DNA of 64,000 nt from Ichthyophthirius multifiliis (GCF_000220395.1 NW_004086341.1:22533-86532), one strand, 5' to 3'; shown: positions 38,815-55,330, counted from the stretch's first letter. The notes: generated by a model not told the origin, from the letters alone. A program made the numbers and translations.

Positions 38815-40799
38815 ATGGACTTATAAAATAAATTTTAGTATAAAAATTAATAAGAAAATTCATTTATATCGAATAATATATCATATTAAATTTAAAACAT
38901 CCCCCCAAATTAAAATAAACTATTAAATAAAAATTTTTAATAAACTGATGAATAAAATATTTGTTATCCAAAATAATAATTAGATGCAATAAACAAAAAA
39001 ACACATTAAATTGAATAGATTTAAAATCTAGAAACAATAATAGATATTTAAAAGAATAAAAATAATTAAGAAATATTAACAGATATTAATTAAGAAAGAA
39101 CTTAAAATGATACAAACTAATTTTAAAATACTAACATAGCTTCATCATTATTAATAAAAAAAAATATATAAGATAAATCAAAAAGCATTAATATCTAATA
39201 AAATTTTGAAGATTAAGACAATTAATTTAATTTTATTAAATATCAAGAATATGAAACTGAAGGTTTAAATTTATTATTAATAAGTGAAAGCTCTTAATAA
39301 ACTAGTTAATTAGAAAATAAAGGCTAAAATGTAAGTGAAGATTTTAATCTGTAAAAATAAGAAATTACTAATTCATAAAAATATAAAAATTTAAATATGC
39401 AAAAAAGCTAAGATTTTAATTTATAAAAAAAATAAGAATCAACTGATTTAATGTATGAAGAATTTTGTTTAGAAAAAAAATCCGAATAAAGTCAATAAAC
39501 AATATCAGTTAAAAATTAACAAACATAACAACAAATCAAAAATTAAACACCAGAATTAGAATGTAAAGAAATAAAAGACATAGAAAACACAAAAATAGAA
39601 CAATAAGAAGATTAAAATTTAAAAATAGGCGAACAAAAAATAAAATAATAGGAAGAAGAAGAAGAAGAATAAATTATTTAAAATAAAAAAAGTATTTTTT
39701 TCATGAATAAAAAGACTGAAAATTCAATAATACAAGATTTATAATAAATATAAGAAGATAAAAATAAAAGCTAAAATACAAACTAAGATAGTAATAAACT
39801 ACAAACGTAAATAATATATAATTATAAAAATTTATAACTTCAAACAAACAAAAAAGAAAATAACTATTACATCCTATAGTTACATAAAATTTACTAACAT
39901 AATAAATGAAATAATTAATAACGTAAAGTGAACAAAAAAAATAAATTTAATTAAATTAATCCCCTTTAGAAAAAGCCAAAAAAGTATTCACTGTAGTATA
40001 ATCGATACAAAGACTTAAAAGTAATTAAGTTTGGAGCATATAATCAAGTGTATATTTTTAATTTTAAAGAAATAAATTATATACATATGTTTACTATAAA
40101 TAATAATAAGGAATAAATATAATAAGAATTTCATCTTTAATCATTTTAAGCCAAAGAATAAATATAAAACATTAATGATAAAGAAAGTTTAAATAAGGTT
40201 GACAATAACGTTAATAATGCTCTCAAATAAGTTAGAATGATTGAAGAAATTACTACAGCAGCCGAAAGAGGTAATGTTGATGATATAGATAAGATAACTT
40301 AGATTTTAAATTAAGACCCTAAAAAGTTTTTATTTTTGATTTTTTTTTTTTTTGATTTTATTAAATTTTTAAAAAATATATATAAAAATAGAAACATTAG
40401 AGAAACATCTGATCCTGAACATATTATAAATAAATAAAATTCAAATAATTAAAATGCTTTGTATTTAGCTTGCAAAAATGGAAACATAAAAGTATATTTT
40501 TTATTCAATTTTTTTATTAATAAATTAGTTATATATTTGTTATATAGATTGTAAATTTTTTTATTAATATAAATGTTAATTTTGAAATTAAATCAAAAAT
40601 TAATGATTTCGAAGAATATCCATTAGAAGTGGCCTGTAGATGGAGTCATTATGAAATAGTAAAGTTAATCCTTAATTAATAATAAATATAAATATCATAA
40701 GAATAACTAAAAAGCGCATATAAAATTGCTTTAACGAAGTAAATGAAAAATATTATTAAAAATAAAATATAAAAAAAGCCTTTTTTTATATGTTGTTGA
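38815..40799 (+). CDS. Ankyrin-repeat protein with acidic Q/N-rich N-terminus, 583 aa
   Basis: Model join(38815..39878, 39929..40049, 40111..40325, 40392..40491, 40548..40799); exons sum to 584 codons exactly. The first 350 residues are low complexity, rich in Gln, Asn, Glu and Lys, with a run of six Glu. The C-terminal part has ankyrin-type helices: ITTAAERGNVDDIDKITQILNQDP, then NQNALYLACKNGNIKIVNFFI, then EEYPLEVACRWSHYEIVKLILNQQ. Ankyrin repeats mediate protein binding; the partner is unknown. An apparent in-frame TGA at 39907 lies inside the 50-nt first intron. The protein ends KPFFICC; two terminal cysteines could be lipidated, though this is no proof of prenylation. Confidence 0.8.
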
Positions 40800-40931
40800 G
40801 CTTTGTTGTTTTTATTTTATTTTTTAAAAAATATATATAAATATTGTTTGTACATAATTATATATATCTTTTTTTAATATACTTTTTATTAATTTTTTTT
40901 ATTTTTTTTATCTATTTTTTTCTTTTAATAT

Positions 40932-43329
<2,398 letters not shown>

Positions 43330-43616
43330 ATATTTTAATTTGTATATTTTCAAATTTAATTCGTTGTTAAATATTTTTTTTTTTTATATTGAAAAATTAT
43401 TATATATATATATACATATATATAAATATATTTACATATTTACATAATTAACTATTTTTATTATTTTCTTTTGCTTTTAATTATTTTATTTTTTTTAATT
43501 ATTATGAAAAAAATTGGTTAATTAAAATTTAATTTTTTTGTTTTGTTTTTATTTTCCAAAAAAGTAAAAAAAAATAAATAAATAAAAATATATATTTAAA
43601 AATAAATTAAAAAACC
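43330..43616. promoter_or_regulatory. Divergent promoter region of two AGC kinases
   Basis: 287 bp, A/T-only, between the start codons of the minus-strand AGC kinase and the plus-strand PKA catalytic subunit. Both promoters must lie here or within the 5' ends. No specific motif can be distinguished in such composition; shared regulation is inference. Confidence 0.4.
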
Positions 43617-44970
<1,354 letters not shown>

Positions 44971-45175
44971 AGATTATTTTATTATTTTTTTACTTTTTAT
45001 TAATATTTAATAATCTTTATTGATAAATGTTATTAAATATTTTTTTTTTTTTTTAATAAATCTTATTTTTTTTTTTATTTTTTATTTTAATTTTAATGTT
45101 TTGTTTTTTTATTTGTTTGTAAAAAAATAAATAATATAGTTAAATAAATAAAAAATAAAAAACGTAAAATATTAA

Positions 45176-46243
45176 TCATAAAAAAAAAAACAAATATTAA
45201 ATTAATTTTTGTAATATATATCTATATATAAAATTAATATATTTCGTTTTTTTATATTTTTACATATAATATATATTTTATATATTTTATAATTTTATAT
45301 TTTTTATTTTTGTGATAATATTAAAATGAATAATAATTATAAACAAAAATAAAAATATTTTATTTAAATAAAAATAAATTATTACTTTTTAGAATTTTTG
45401 AGTAGTTATTCCAGCTATATTAAAATTATAAATATATTAAAAATTATCTTATACTTAATAATTATTATAACAAAAAATATATATTTTATTATTAGATGTA
45501 ATAATTATAAAAAATACTTTTTATAATATTAATTATAATATATCCGAAATTTCATTTTCTTTTTTATTAATAGGAAATTTTTATTTAAAATTTATTATAT
45601 TTGAAAATATTTTATTTATCTTTTTCTAAACAAATGTATTTATTTATTTATTTATTTTTAAACTAAAGAACTTTTATCCTATCTTGCACTATTATAATTT
45701 AAAATTTTACCTAATTTTTTAATATTCTTGCGATTTAAATTAATATAAGATCTTATTATTAATAATTATTAAAGCAATATAGACCTTTTTGAATACTAAA
45801 AATGCTATTTTTTAAGAAAAAAATTGATGAAATCCACTTTTTGCATTTTTTTAAATTTTATATTTTCGCTGCAAAAAAAGAAGCCATTATTTAAAAAAAT
45901 TAAATTTTAGTCTAATAATATTACATAAAGTAGCCTTTTTTATATAATAATTTTATATAAATATTAATTCTTTTTTTTCTTTCAATTTATATTTTGGGAT
46001 TTTTTATTTTCTAAATGATGATTTTTCTCATTTTTCGATTTAGTATCTTTACTTTATTTAATATTTTAAATGAAAATTTGATTTTAGTTCACTTTTTTTA
46101 TTATATATGTGCTTAATAATTCTATATTATTTTTTTGACTCTTAATTTATATTTTCAAATATTTATTTTTTTATATAATTTTTGGGATGTTTTATCTATA
46201 TTTTATAAATAAAATTTATATTTTTTTTGATATATTTACTCAT
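45176..46243 (-). CDS. Possible gene, Lys-rich helical protein (boundaries uncertain)
   Basis: Minus-strand reading from ATG 46243 (MSKYIKKNINFIYKIQIKHPK). A 42-nt GT-AG segment containing an in-frame TGA (46030-46028) can be spliced out in frame, giving a longer product with protein-like segments: LKFNFFKQWLLFLQRKYKIQKNAKSGFHQFF and KKVYIALIIINNKILYQFKSQEYQKIRQNFKLQQCKIGQKFF. Trp/Leu/Phe-spaced helices of this kind occur in Sfi1-like centrin-binding repeats, but the match is too loose to claim. The 3' end is unclear; another intron probably begins near 45525. A partial or misread gene is possible. Confidence 0.35.
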
Positions 46244-46609
46244 TTTTTTCTTTCTTATTCATAAATTAATAATTTAATAATACTTAAGTTGTATTTTATT
46301 TTTTTTAAACTTATTAATATTGTTTATTTTTTATTTATTTATCTTCTAGTGAAGATTATATTGTATTTTATAAAATAATCAAGTACTTATTATTTATAAT
46401 AATTGTTATATAAAAAAGACTTTGTCTAAATTTCTTTTATTTATATATATAAAAAAAAATGAAATATATATGAAATACTTATATGGATTTTAATTTTAAT
46501 TTAATTATTAATTTTCTTTTATTTTTTTTAATAAAAAAAAAGAAATTAATAAAATAAAAATAATTGATTTAAAATTAAATCCAAAGTTTTTTTTTAATTA
46601 AACAAAAAA
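46244..46609. other. AT-rich spacer, divergent starts
   Basis: 366 bp, A/T-only, between the uncertain minus-strand gene and the small membrane protein gene. Nothing else recognised. Confidence 0.4.
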
Positions 46610-47011
46610 ATGGAAAATAATTACTAAAAATAATTTTCTTATAAATAAATTTATTAATAATTAGATAATTAAAATTCAGAAAAAATTACTGAAATGAACC
46701 ATTTATCAGTAAGAGAAAGAAAAAAAGCACTTTTAAATTAAAAAATTTAATAAATTAAAGAATAAATATATGATTATTCTCTTAAAGGATTTGTAATTGG
46801 AAGTGTAGGTGTTGGTTTACCTAAAGCAATTTATAATAAATACTGGAGATTTTAAAAAAGAGTCAGGCATCTTAAATTAAAAAATATGCTTAGATTTGGT
46901 ATATATGGATCTCTTTTAGGTGTTACTTTTGCAGTTTTTGCTCCTGACACTTGGAAAATTGATTTTTCTTAAATGCAATATTTCTAGAAATTAAAAAATA
47001 GATTTAATTGA
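46610..47011 (+). CDS. Small two-helix membrane protein, 133 aa
   Basis: A single uninterrupted frame of 134 codons. The N-terminal 60 residues are hydrophilic and Q/K rich (MENNYQKQFSYKQIYQQ... VRERKKALLNQK). Two hydrophobic segments follow: KGFVIGSVGVGLPKAIY (about 65-82) and MLRFGIYGSLLGVTFAVFAP (about 98-117), joined by a basic loop (KYWRFQKRVRHLKLK). The glycine spacing in the first helix and the hairpin topology resemble small mitochondrial inner-membrane proteins, but no family is recognised. Composition is clearly coding compared with the flanks. Confidence 0.7.
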
Positions 47012-47260
47012 TTATATTATTAATATATTTATATTTTACAATATAATTAATATTTTATATAATTTACAAAATTTTTAATAACTATATATTATATATTATT
47101 ATTTCACAAACAATCAAAAAACCTTAAATTATTTTATTCTAAGAAAAATATATAAAAAGAAAAACCTTAAAAATATTAAATATACATAAAATAATATTAA
47201 AAAATTAAATATATATAATATAATATAAATATATATATAATAAACTAAACAAAAATATCT

Positions 47261-48533
47261 ATGGGTTTATCAAACTAAAAAGAAAAGCCTAAAACCTACA
47301 CTCCAGAACAATGGCTAAAATAAAATTTAAACTTATAGTATACCCGTTAATTTATTGAAAATAAGCTTTAAAAGACCCAGTCATATTAATTATAAAATAG
47401 TGGATTTTTCATGATATTAAAAATAAAATAATATTCTGAAGAAATAAACGAAGAACTAAAAAAAATTGATTATTTATTATATAAACCATCCATAGATTAA
47501 TAATAACTCCCAACACACCCAAATATTGCAAAAACATTAATAATAACTAGTTGTGAGGAATATTTAATATTATCAAGATAATAATTCCATACTACTTTGC
47601 GTGATAAATTAAATTAATTGAATTCTTTAAATAATTGCTAAAAAATATTTATTTTATTCTAAACTATGTTGGCCATATAGCATATTCATAAAAATAATTA
47701 ATTTCATGGCTAAATTAAATCTTCTAATATTTTATTAAATACTTCTAATCATGTTTTTTTATCTGATATTGCCTATTTTAAACCTAAATTTATACATATT
47801 GAAAATTTACATTCATTATTACATTTATTTTATAATAATATCTAAAAAAATTGCTGTTTTGCACCTGAGAAAATCATTTTTCATAATCAATCTATATATG
47901 AATCTTAAATATAAAATGTCTCAGATATCGAAATTCTAAAATAAATGGACATTTTTAGTTTGGGATGTGTAATATATGAACTATTTTAAGAAAACGGGAA
48001 AAAATATCTCTTTAGTTTAAAGAATTACAAGAATTTATTGAAAAAAATATGATCCAGCTGAAAATATATGTAAAATACCTTTATTAACTTTAAGTTATTT
48101 AGTAGAGCAAATAATTTTATTAAAACAAAGATAACCGTAAAGAAAAAGACCAAATATAGATTTTATAATAAACTATTTTTTATCTGAAGTATTAAAAGAG
48201 GACAAAGAAAAATATTTATATACGTTTTATTTATATTCATTTTTAGAAAGCCAAGACTTCATAAAATTCGTATAATAAAATGAGTGTATTCCAGATGATA
48301 GAATTGAAGTTATTTTGCATCTGTTAAATTCAATTATGGGAATTTTTATACCTTTAGGAAATTAATAAAAAATACTCAATTTTATTCCTTTAAAATATAG
48401 GGATTTCTTTAATCTTTTTATAAATTATGTATAAAATTTTAAAGAATATAAAAATGATTTATCCTTAGAAAAAATAACAAAATACTAATATCCAAATAAT
48501 ATAAATAATTTAAATAATATAAATAATTTAAAT

Positions 48534-48582
<49 letters not shown>

Positions 48583-49613
48583 TTAATAATTTTTATTAAC
48601 ATATATCTTAATTAAATCAAAATCATTAATTATATGTAAACATTGAGAAAACAAACTAATGTTAAAAATCCTATTTAATTTTAAAAGAAATCGAAAAATA
48701 AAAAAATTCTAAAATTTAATAAAAAGACAAAGCTTTAATTTCCGATGAACTTATTCTCATAGCTAATTTAATTTGCTCAAACATTCGAAACGTTAAATAT
48801 GTCTAAAATAAATTGCTAGGTTTAGAATTACTATACATTTTTTCCTTATACATTAACGATAATTTAGTTTTTGAGAATATATTACCTTACATTTGTTCTT
48901 TTTTTGACGATTAAAATGAAAAAGTTTGTTAATATGCCTTTGATTATTATTGTAAAATACTGGAACAAACTTAAAACCCATTCACTAATAATAATGTAAG
49001 TATAATAAATTTATTTAACGAATCCATTAAGTTTTAATTAATTAAAATTCAAAATAATTAAAAACTATAAAATATACTTTTAATAAATATAAATTCTTTA
49101 ATATAAAACTGTTTAAAATTATTATAGTAAGCAAATATTTAGTATAAAGAATAACATTAAAATAATTAATCTTAATTTTTTATAATGTAAATGTCCTATA
49201 TTGGGAATAATTAAATAGAATAAAACATTAATTAAACTAAGTTATGGCTTAAAAAATATAATCAATAAGTATTTTTAGATCAACTTAAATATATTCGAGA
49301 ATTTCCATATTTAATAATAGAATAGTAAAATAATATTATTTTGACAATTTAAAATTTTTATTTAACTACTTAATTTGATTATTAATTTTTCAAAAATTGT
49401 GTAGACTTTTTAGAATATATTAATATTTAATAATAATATTGTATGACTCTTGTATTAACATTTTTAGATAATGCTTAAAATATTTTTCAAAGTGTAATTA
49501 ATATTGAATTAAGAAATTAAATCAAAAATATAGTATATATTATTACAACTATTAGTATAAACAAAATAGTTAGTTAAAAAGCAGAATATATACTAAGTTA
49601 ATTATTATATTGA
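47261..49613 (+). CDS. Vps15-like (PI3K regulatory) pseudokinase with two -1 frame breaks, about 784 aa
   Basis: Starts MGLSNQKEK, keeping the N-myristoylation glycine of Vps15/PIK3R4, which anchors class III PI3-kinase (Vps34) to endosomes and autophagic membranes. The kinase-like domain reads THPNIAKTLI, IQHIHKNNQFHGQIKSSNILL, HVFLSDIAYFKPKF, APEKIIF, MDIFSLGCVIYELF. The catalytic Asp of HxD is replaced (HGQ) and DFG is SDI, so it should be inactive. HEAT-type helices follow (KLLGLELLYIFSLYINDNLVFENILPYICSFFDDQNEKV); no WD40 propeller is seen. The frame breaks twice, at 48016-48022 and 48042-48048. Reading -1 at each gives ELFQENGKKYLFSLKELQEFIEKKYDPAENICKIPLLTLSYLVEQ, which aligns with the usual Vps15 region after the kinase core, and yields 785 codons. 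A polyAsn run lies near 48536-48582. Confidence 0.8.
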
Positions 49614-49678
49614 TAAATTAATATTTATATTTACTATTAGAAAATATATAAATTTTATTTTATAACATTAATATTTAA

Positions 49679-49712
<34 letters not shown>

Positions 49713-49918
49713 ATATATATATATTTGTTAATATATTTATTTATATCATAATTTTATATTTTATTTTTATTTATATATTCTTTTAATATATTTTTTTTAA
49801 TTTTATGTTATTATAATATTTATATATGATATAATTTTTACTAATTAATTTATATAAAAAATATAATATAAAATTAATATAAATACAAAATATCTTTTAT
49901 ATATTAAAAATAAAATAA
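49614..49918. other. AT-rich spacer with TA microsatellites
   Basis: 305 bp including a TA repeat at about 49677-49725. No gene seen. Confidence 0.5.
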
Positions 49919-51019
49919 ATGAAATTGAAAAGATTTTTCTAAACAGCTGCCAAATAAGTATTAGAACATTAACAAGAAAGTAGTAATAATAAATAATAAA
50001 AAGTAAATTATTTAGATATTTAATTAAATAAAAAATTTGCAAAAATTATAAAAAATTAATAGAATTATTTACACTAGATGATTATTGCAATTAATTCAAA
50101 AATATTAAAATTAAGTCTTTTAAAGAAGTCAAGTTTCCGTATAATTTTAGAGGAATGCCTGATTTTCTTCCTATAGTAAATAATTATAATATTTTTATAT
50201 ATTTTTAAAATAAAAAATAAAAAAGTAAAAAGAACACGATAATATGATTATTAAAAACAGCCCACCTGAAATATATGAAGAATTTTTAAAAAATTTAAAT
50301 AGAAGAATGGTGTGGTTTATGAAAGGTTTACAATCAAACAATGATGAGGAATTTCCTTATATGGAATTAAATTTTTTCCTAAAAGTTAAATAATCATTAG
50401 AAATATTAAAAAACAATGGATATAAAGTCCACTTTAAAGAAGAAGACTCTGCTTTACTTTCTAAAAAAAAGGAAATTTCTATTTTCGAAACTACCCATAT
50501 AATAGGCCTTAATTCAAACCGTGCTTATAATTAAAACGTTGAAGATTATGATATTAATAGAGATTTAGAAGAAAAAGGCATTCTTATGTTTACTTTGAAA
50601 GATTTTGACCCTCAAGAATTAGAATAAAATGATATTTTAGACCCTAAAATGATTAGAGATGAAAATAATAAATTAATACTAAGGGTTCATGTCAAAAGTT
50701 ATAATAAATATATTGTTTAAATTGAAGATTCTAATGGAAATATAGTTTCGGAAAAACCAGAAACTTATATTCATACAGCCGTTTTTGAAAACTAACTTAG
50801 AAATCCCCCTAAATTTTCTACTTTAAAAACTACTTACCTTGAATGGTTTTATTTAAAAAAAAAAAAAAATAAAAAATAAAAAAAAAAATATATATAAGGT
50901 TAAAACTTTATAGAATCCATAATGATTGGAAATTAGTTGATTTTGATAGATTTTTGTAAGGAAATAGACTTCTTTATTCTGAAAATGATCAAACGGAAAT
51001 ATATTAAACTAAAGGATGA
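49919..51019 (+). CDS. Tim44/mL45-like domain protein, probably mitochondrial, 304 aa
   Basis: Model join(49919..49979, 50063..50175, 50226..50845, 50899..51019), 305 codons. The N-terminus MKLKRFFQTAAKQVLEHQ is basic, amphipathic and free of acidic residues until Glu16, like a mitochondrial presequence. The body has an alpha+beta pattern (LILRVHVKSYNKYIVQIEDSNGNIVSEKPETYIHTAVFENQ; YLEWLKLYRIHNDWKLVDFDRF) reminiscent of the Tim44-like fold shared by the import motor subunit Tim44 and mitochondrial ribosomal protein mL45/Mba1. The DWKLVDFD end fits that fold best. The family call is moderate; the exact orthologue is not settled. The last exon joins WL across a phase-2 intron that contains a long A-rich run. 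Confidence 0.6.
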
Positions 51020-51256
51020 AAAGCAAACTTAATTTTGATATTTTCCTTAAATTTAATATATATAATATTGCCTAATTTTTTATTAAAAATAATAATAAAA
51101 AAAAATATATTATAATAATCAAAAAAATAAACATTAAAAATTTTAATTTAATTTTTTTTGTCAAAATAAAGATAAAAAAGTTTTTTATATTTTTATAAAA
51201 AAAAAATATATATATATAATATTATAAAATCTTTGAATAAAAACAAAAAAAAAAAC

Positions 51257-52021
51257 ATGAAAAATATCTTTAATAAAATATCAATATTTATTTTACTTTT
51301 ATCAATAACAAACTGTACTTCAAATATCTAAGAATCTTTAACATTCGAACCCACAACAAATCCAAATTTAACTTTATTAATATTCGAATCAAACTATTCA
51401 CATTAGATAAATCTTGACTCATTAATATCCGACAATTACATATTTTCAAGAACACATTTAGACAATTTAGTATAATCAAATACTAGAGATTTTAAGATAA
51501 AAGCTGCATTAGGTTCTTTCAATAATCTATTAGGTAATTTCAATTATAAATTTCCAGAAAATGGTGTCGAAGTAATAATATAAGACCCGAATAAAAACGT
51601 AGTATACGAAGCTAGTATTTAAACATTAAGCGAAATGTTTAAATTTACTGTAAAGCATTTAAAATCAACAAACTATTTTCATACCGGAGAGGAAAATATA
51701 TTATATGCTTAAGATCCAACAGAATTCATTTGTAGCGACAATATTAAAAAATTGAAAAAATATTTACCATGTAGTGGAAAAAAGGGAATTTTCGATATTT
51801 TAGAAGAAACTAATATATTTAAAAGCCGATATGTAGGTATAAATTTAGAAATAAAAATATAAGATGATAATAAAAAAGTAAATTTTCTATTATAAATTTT
51901 TGCTGTTTTAAAAAATGAAATAGCTAATTATTCAATATCTTTAAATAAGAAATTAAAAATATGTCCATTAATTTAATCATCTTAAATTAAATACGTATAA
52001 TTATATAAAAATATAAATATT

Positions 52022-52056
<35 letters not shown>

Positions 52057-52878
52057 TATATAAATATTTATTATTTTTTTTTAGTTTTTTTTTTTATATT
52101 ATTTTACTTATAAACTTATCAAAACATATTTTTAATTCTATTTTTATTATATTTTTTTAAGGGAAATTCTATCTTTTTTAATATTGAATAATATTAAAAT
52201 GAAATTCCTTTTAAAGATTTTGAAAATTTAATATTAAATAAAAATCAAGAAATATAAACTTAAATTAAATAATTTAAAATAATAAAAAATTTAAGATTTA
52301 TGAAAGAAAAGTGGTTTTCACATAAGGACACATTAGTACATAAAATTAAAAATTTATCCTAAAAAAATCTTAAAATTTCTACTTATGAAAGTCTTTAATA
52401 TTATTTTTACCCTATTTTTCACTAAATCTAAGTCATAGATTCACTTTCCGGTCGTAACATTTTAAAAGATAATCCCAATCTTCTTAAAGTAGACCATTTT
52501 GTTAATCAAAGTTTCCTTTTTTCTCTCCAAACAACCCTTTAACCTCTACAAGAAATCTAAATAATAATCCCATTGATTAAAATGATGAAATCTTTTGAAA
52601 ACTATAACCATGATCCTCAAAGAGGACACGATATTATAGCAGTTCCCGTATTTTTTTAAACTGAAGACGGCTTTAAAGACTTTGAAACTGCCCCAAATGT
52701 AATTTGTTAATTACCTGAACCCGATTTTTCTATGCCATTTAACATTATTACATTTACATGTGTTTTAATGGGATATTTATTTTTATAAGTATACTCTTTT
52801 TCAACAGAAAAGCTAAGTTTTGAGCAAAAAAACGACAATGTGTTTAAAAAAATAATAAATATATTCCGAAACAATTGA
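51257..52878 (+). CDS. GPI transamidase component PIG-T (Gpi16), 484 aa
   Basis: Model join(51257..51994, 52162..52878), with a 167-nt intron holding TA repeats. PIG-T is the lumenal core subunit of the ER complex that swaps a C-terminal peptide for a GPI anchor. Seen here: signal peptide (MKNIFNKISIFILLLSITNC), conserved Cys pair region (LKKYLPCSGKKGIFDILEE), a beta-rich lumenal domain, the DPQRGHDI motif corresponding to the PIG-T DRG region, and the hallmark C-terminus QLPEPDFSMPFNIITFTCVLMGYLFLQVYSF, a single membrane span preceded by PDFSMPxN. Length is typical for protist forms. GPI-anchored surface proteins (immobilisation antigens in ciliates) are its expected substrates. No other GPI gene is adjacent. 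Confidence 0.9.
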
Positions 52879-52966
52879 AAAAAATAAATAAAAAAAAGCT
52901 ATATATATAAATAAAAGTAAAAAAAATTAATATTTTTCTTTTTAATTAAAAAAATAATAAATAAAA

Positions 52967-54273
52967 ATGATATTTTAATTTATACTAATAATTTTACTAA
53001 TATAAATAAATAAAATTTCCTTATCAAAAATCTTATTGGAGCCTTCAGAGTTCCTTTAAAAAAAATTCGATATAAAAATCGATACAAACCCCTATTACTA
53101 TTACACATTCAAACAATAAAAACTGACTTAAGATCGTATTTGCTTCTCTCATGAAGGCCCCTATTGTAAAATAGTGAATAATAAAACAATTGATGTATAT
53201 TTTGATTAATAACTGCAAGATTTTAAATTATAAAATGTATAGTTATTCCAAAAGGAGGCTTAAAATAAAATAAATTCATTTCAATCTAATTCTTTTTTAC
53301 CTAATGTTTTTTTTCTAGATAAACAAAGGTATATAATAGATGAGAATTTCATGTATAATAAATATGAAAAAAACCTTTTTTTGGAATTCTTTTTAGATTT
53401 TGAAATTTTCGAAAATGAATAAAATTTAACAAAATACCTTTCTGTAAATGTAAAAACAAGTTAAAATATGCTCATTTTATAAAAAGATATATATCCGGAA
53501 TATTTTATTTTTAAATTTGACAATTTTCATTTACCATCATCAAATTAAGACCAAGAAAAGTAGTATTTCAAAAAATAATATCAAAAAGACTTAAATATAT
53601 TTACCAAATAAGATATCTTAGAATAAAATCCTTATGGAATTTTCATTTAAACTTAAGATTTAGAAGGAATTATTTCCTTTTCTCATTGCTTATTTATTAA
53701 AAGTACTTTTATTAGAATTAATAAAGGTAAATAAGCAACAATTAAAGGCTTTTTAAATGATACTTAGGTCTTTTCGGAAAGTTTTTTTACTAAAATGCTC
53801 AATAAACAGAGTTTTATAAAAACAGAATTCGAAGCATCTTCTTAATGTATAAATAAAATTTCTTTTAGCTCAAATATTGATTTAGATAATGTTATTTTTT
53901 CTATAAAAAAGGAAGATTTAGATAAACAAATTCTCGATTTAAAAATTTAAAAATCTGCTCAAGAATAAAATGTTAAAATATTTAATTAATTACTGAAATA
54001 ATTTTTGAACGATAATAAAGATCAAAATAATAATAAAAATTCAAACATAAAATATATTAATTTAAATGATTTAAAAAATTTTCTTAAAAACCTGGGAATG
54101 TATACTTCTAATTTTAAAGACTAAATAGAAAAAATCAAGAATACTTAATATACATTCAAAGCTGATGATAACGAAAAACTTACTATTTAATTAACAACTG
54201 TTAAACCTGAAATATAACAATAAGAAAATAAAGAAAAAAAGGATATTATTTAAGTTTGCATTTAAAATAATAT

Positions 54274-54307
<34 letters not shown>

Positions 54308-54313
54308 TTATTA

Positions 54314-54358
<45 letters not shown>

Positions 54359-55330
54359 TATTTTTATTATAAATATTTTTTTTTTAAAAAAAAAAAATCT
54401 AAAAGAATGATTAAAATGAGATTAATGTATAATATTAAAAAACTAATTAAGATAAAATTAATAAAGTAGATAAATAAAATAGTTAATAATAACCTTTATA
54501 AAATTAAAATAAAAATACTTAAGTTGATGAAAAACTATAAAATAATTAAGATATAAATAAATAATGTAAATAAAATTAAAATTTAATTTAAAATAAAATA
54601 AAAAATAAAATTAATAGATTAAGATGTTTCAATATAATAAGATAAATATACTGATAATTTATAACCAAAACATAATTAAAAAAATTTAGAAGATACAAAA
54701 GATTTAAAAGGATTAAAATATTCAAATGATTAAAAAATATATAAAATTACTTAAGATTATTAAAAGTAAGAAAACAAACAACATAAGTCATAATAAAATA
54801 AACATTATAATAGTTATAAATCCTTAAATTAATTATATGAAAAATTTAAAGGTTAAATTATTTCATAAATTTTATTTAAATATTTTTTCTTTCTATATAA
54901 ATAATAATAATAATAATAAAAAGATTTAGAAAATATTGATTAGCAAGAATTAAAATAATTTATAAATGATTCTTTGAAATATAATATTTAAGATATGAAA
55001 ATAGACGTTAAAGATATTGACCTTGAAAATTTAGACTTTGATGAATTTGATATTAGTGACAACACTTTATAAGACCTTATTAATGAAGATGGAACTTTTA
55101 ATTAAGAATATTTAAAAAATACAGCCTAAGAATTAATAGAAGGCAAATAAAAAAAAATATTTTAATAAATATATATATATAATATTTATTTTTTAGACCT
55201 TAATGAAGATGAAATAAAAGAATTGTATGATTATGCAGATGGATAAATAATTGAATAAATATAAAATTTACAATAAAAAATTTAAGAAAGAATGAAATAA
55301 AAATCCAAAAAAAATTATAAAAAATAATGA
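52967..55330 (+). CDS. Secreted acidic/Q-rich protein, 677 aa, with a GC-AG intron
   Basis: Model join(52967..54253, 54406..54565, 54618..54851, 54924..55142, 55197..55330), 678 codons exactly. An N-terminal hydrophobic stretch (MIFQFILIILLIQINKISLS) fits a signal peptide. Residues about 25-330 look like a folded lumenal domain with several cysteines (DRICFSHEGPYCKIV; EGIISFSHCLFIKS; EASSQCINKISFSS). Coiled-coil and Q/N-rich parts follow, then an acidic tail region (MKIDVKDIDLENLDFDEFDISDNTLQDLINEDG). The last intron (55143-55196) begins GC, not GT. No family recognised; a secretory-organelle or lumenal role is inferred from the signal peptide only. The third intron and the TA/TTA-rich first intron are typical. 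Confidence 0.7.

Noticed and set aside
39907-39909. In-frame TGA in the ankyrin gene, considered as a selenocysteine or readthrough codon
   Set aside because: It lies inside a 50-nt GT-AG segment (39879-39928). Removing this segment gives a better protein (SPLEKAKKVFTVVQSIQRLKS) and an exact 584-codon gene.
48016-48048. Euplotes-type +1 frameshifting at AAA-TAA
   Set aside because: The shifts needed here are -1, TAA/TAG are glutamine in this genome, and TGA is the stop, unlike Euplotes.
48490-48590. AAT repeat in the Vps15-like gene considered as an intron microsatellite
   Set aside because: It is in frame as polyAsn between two coding segments, with no GT-AG pair around it that keeps the frame better.
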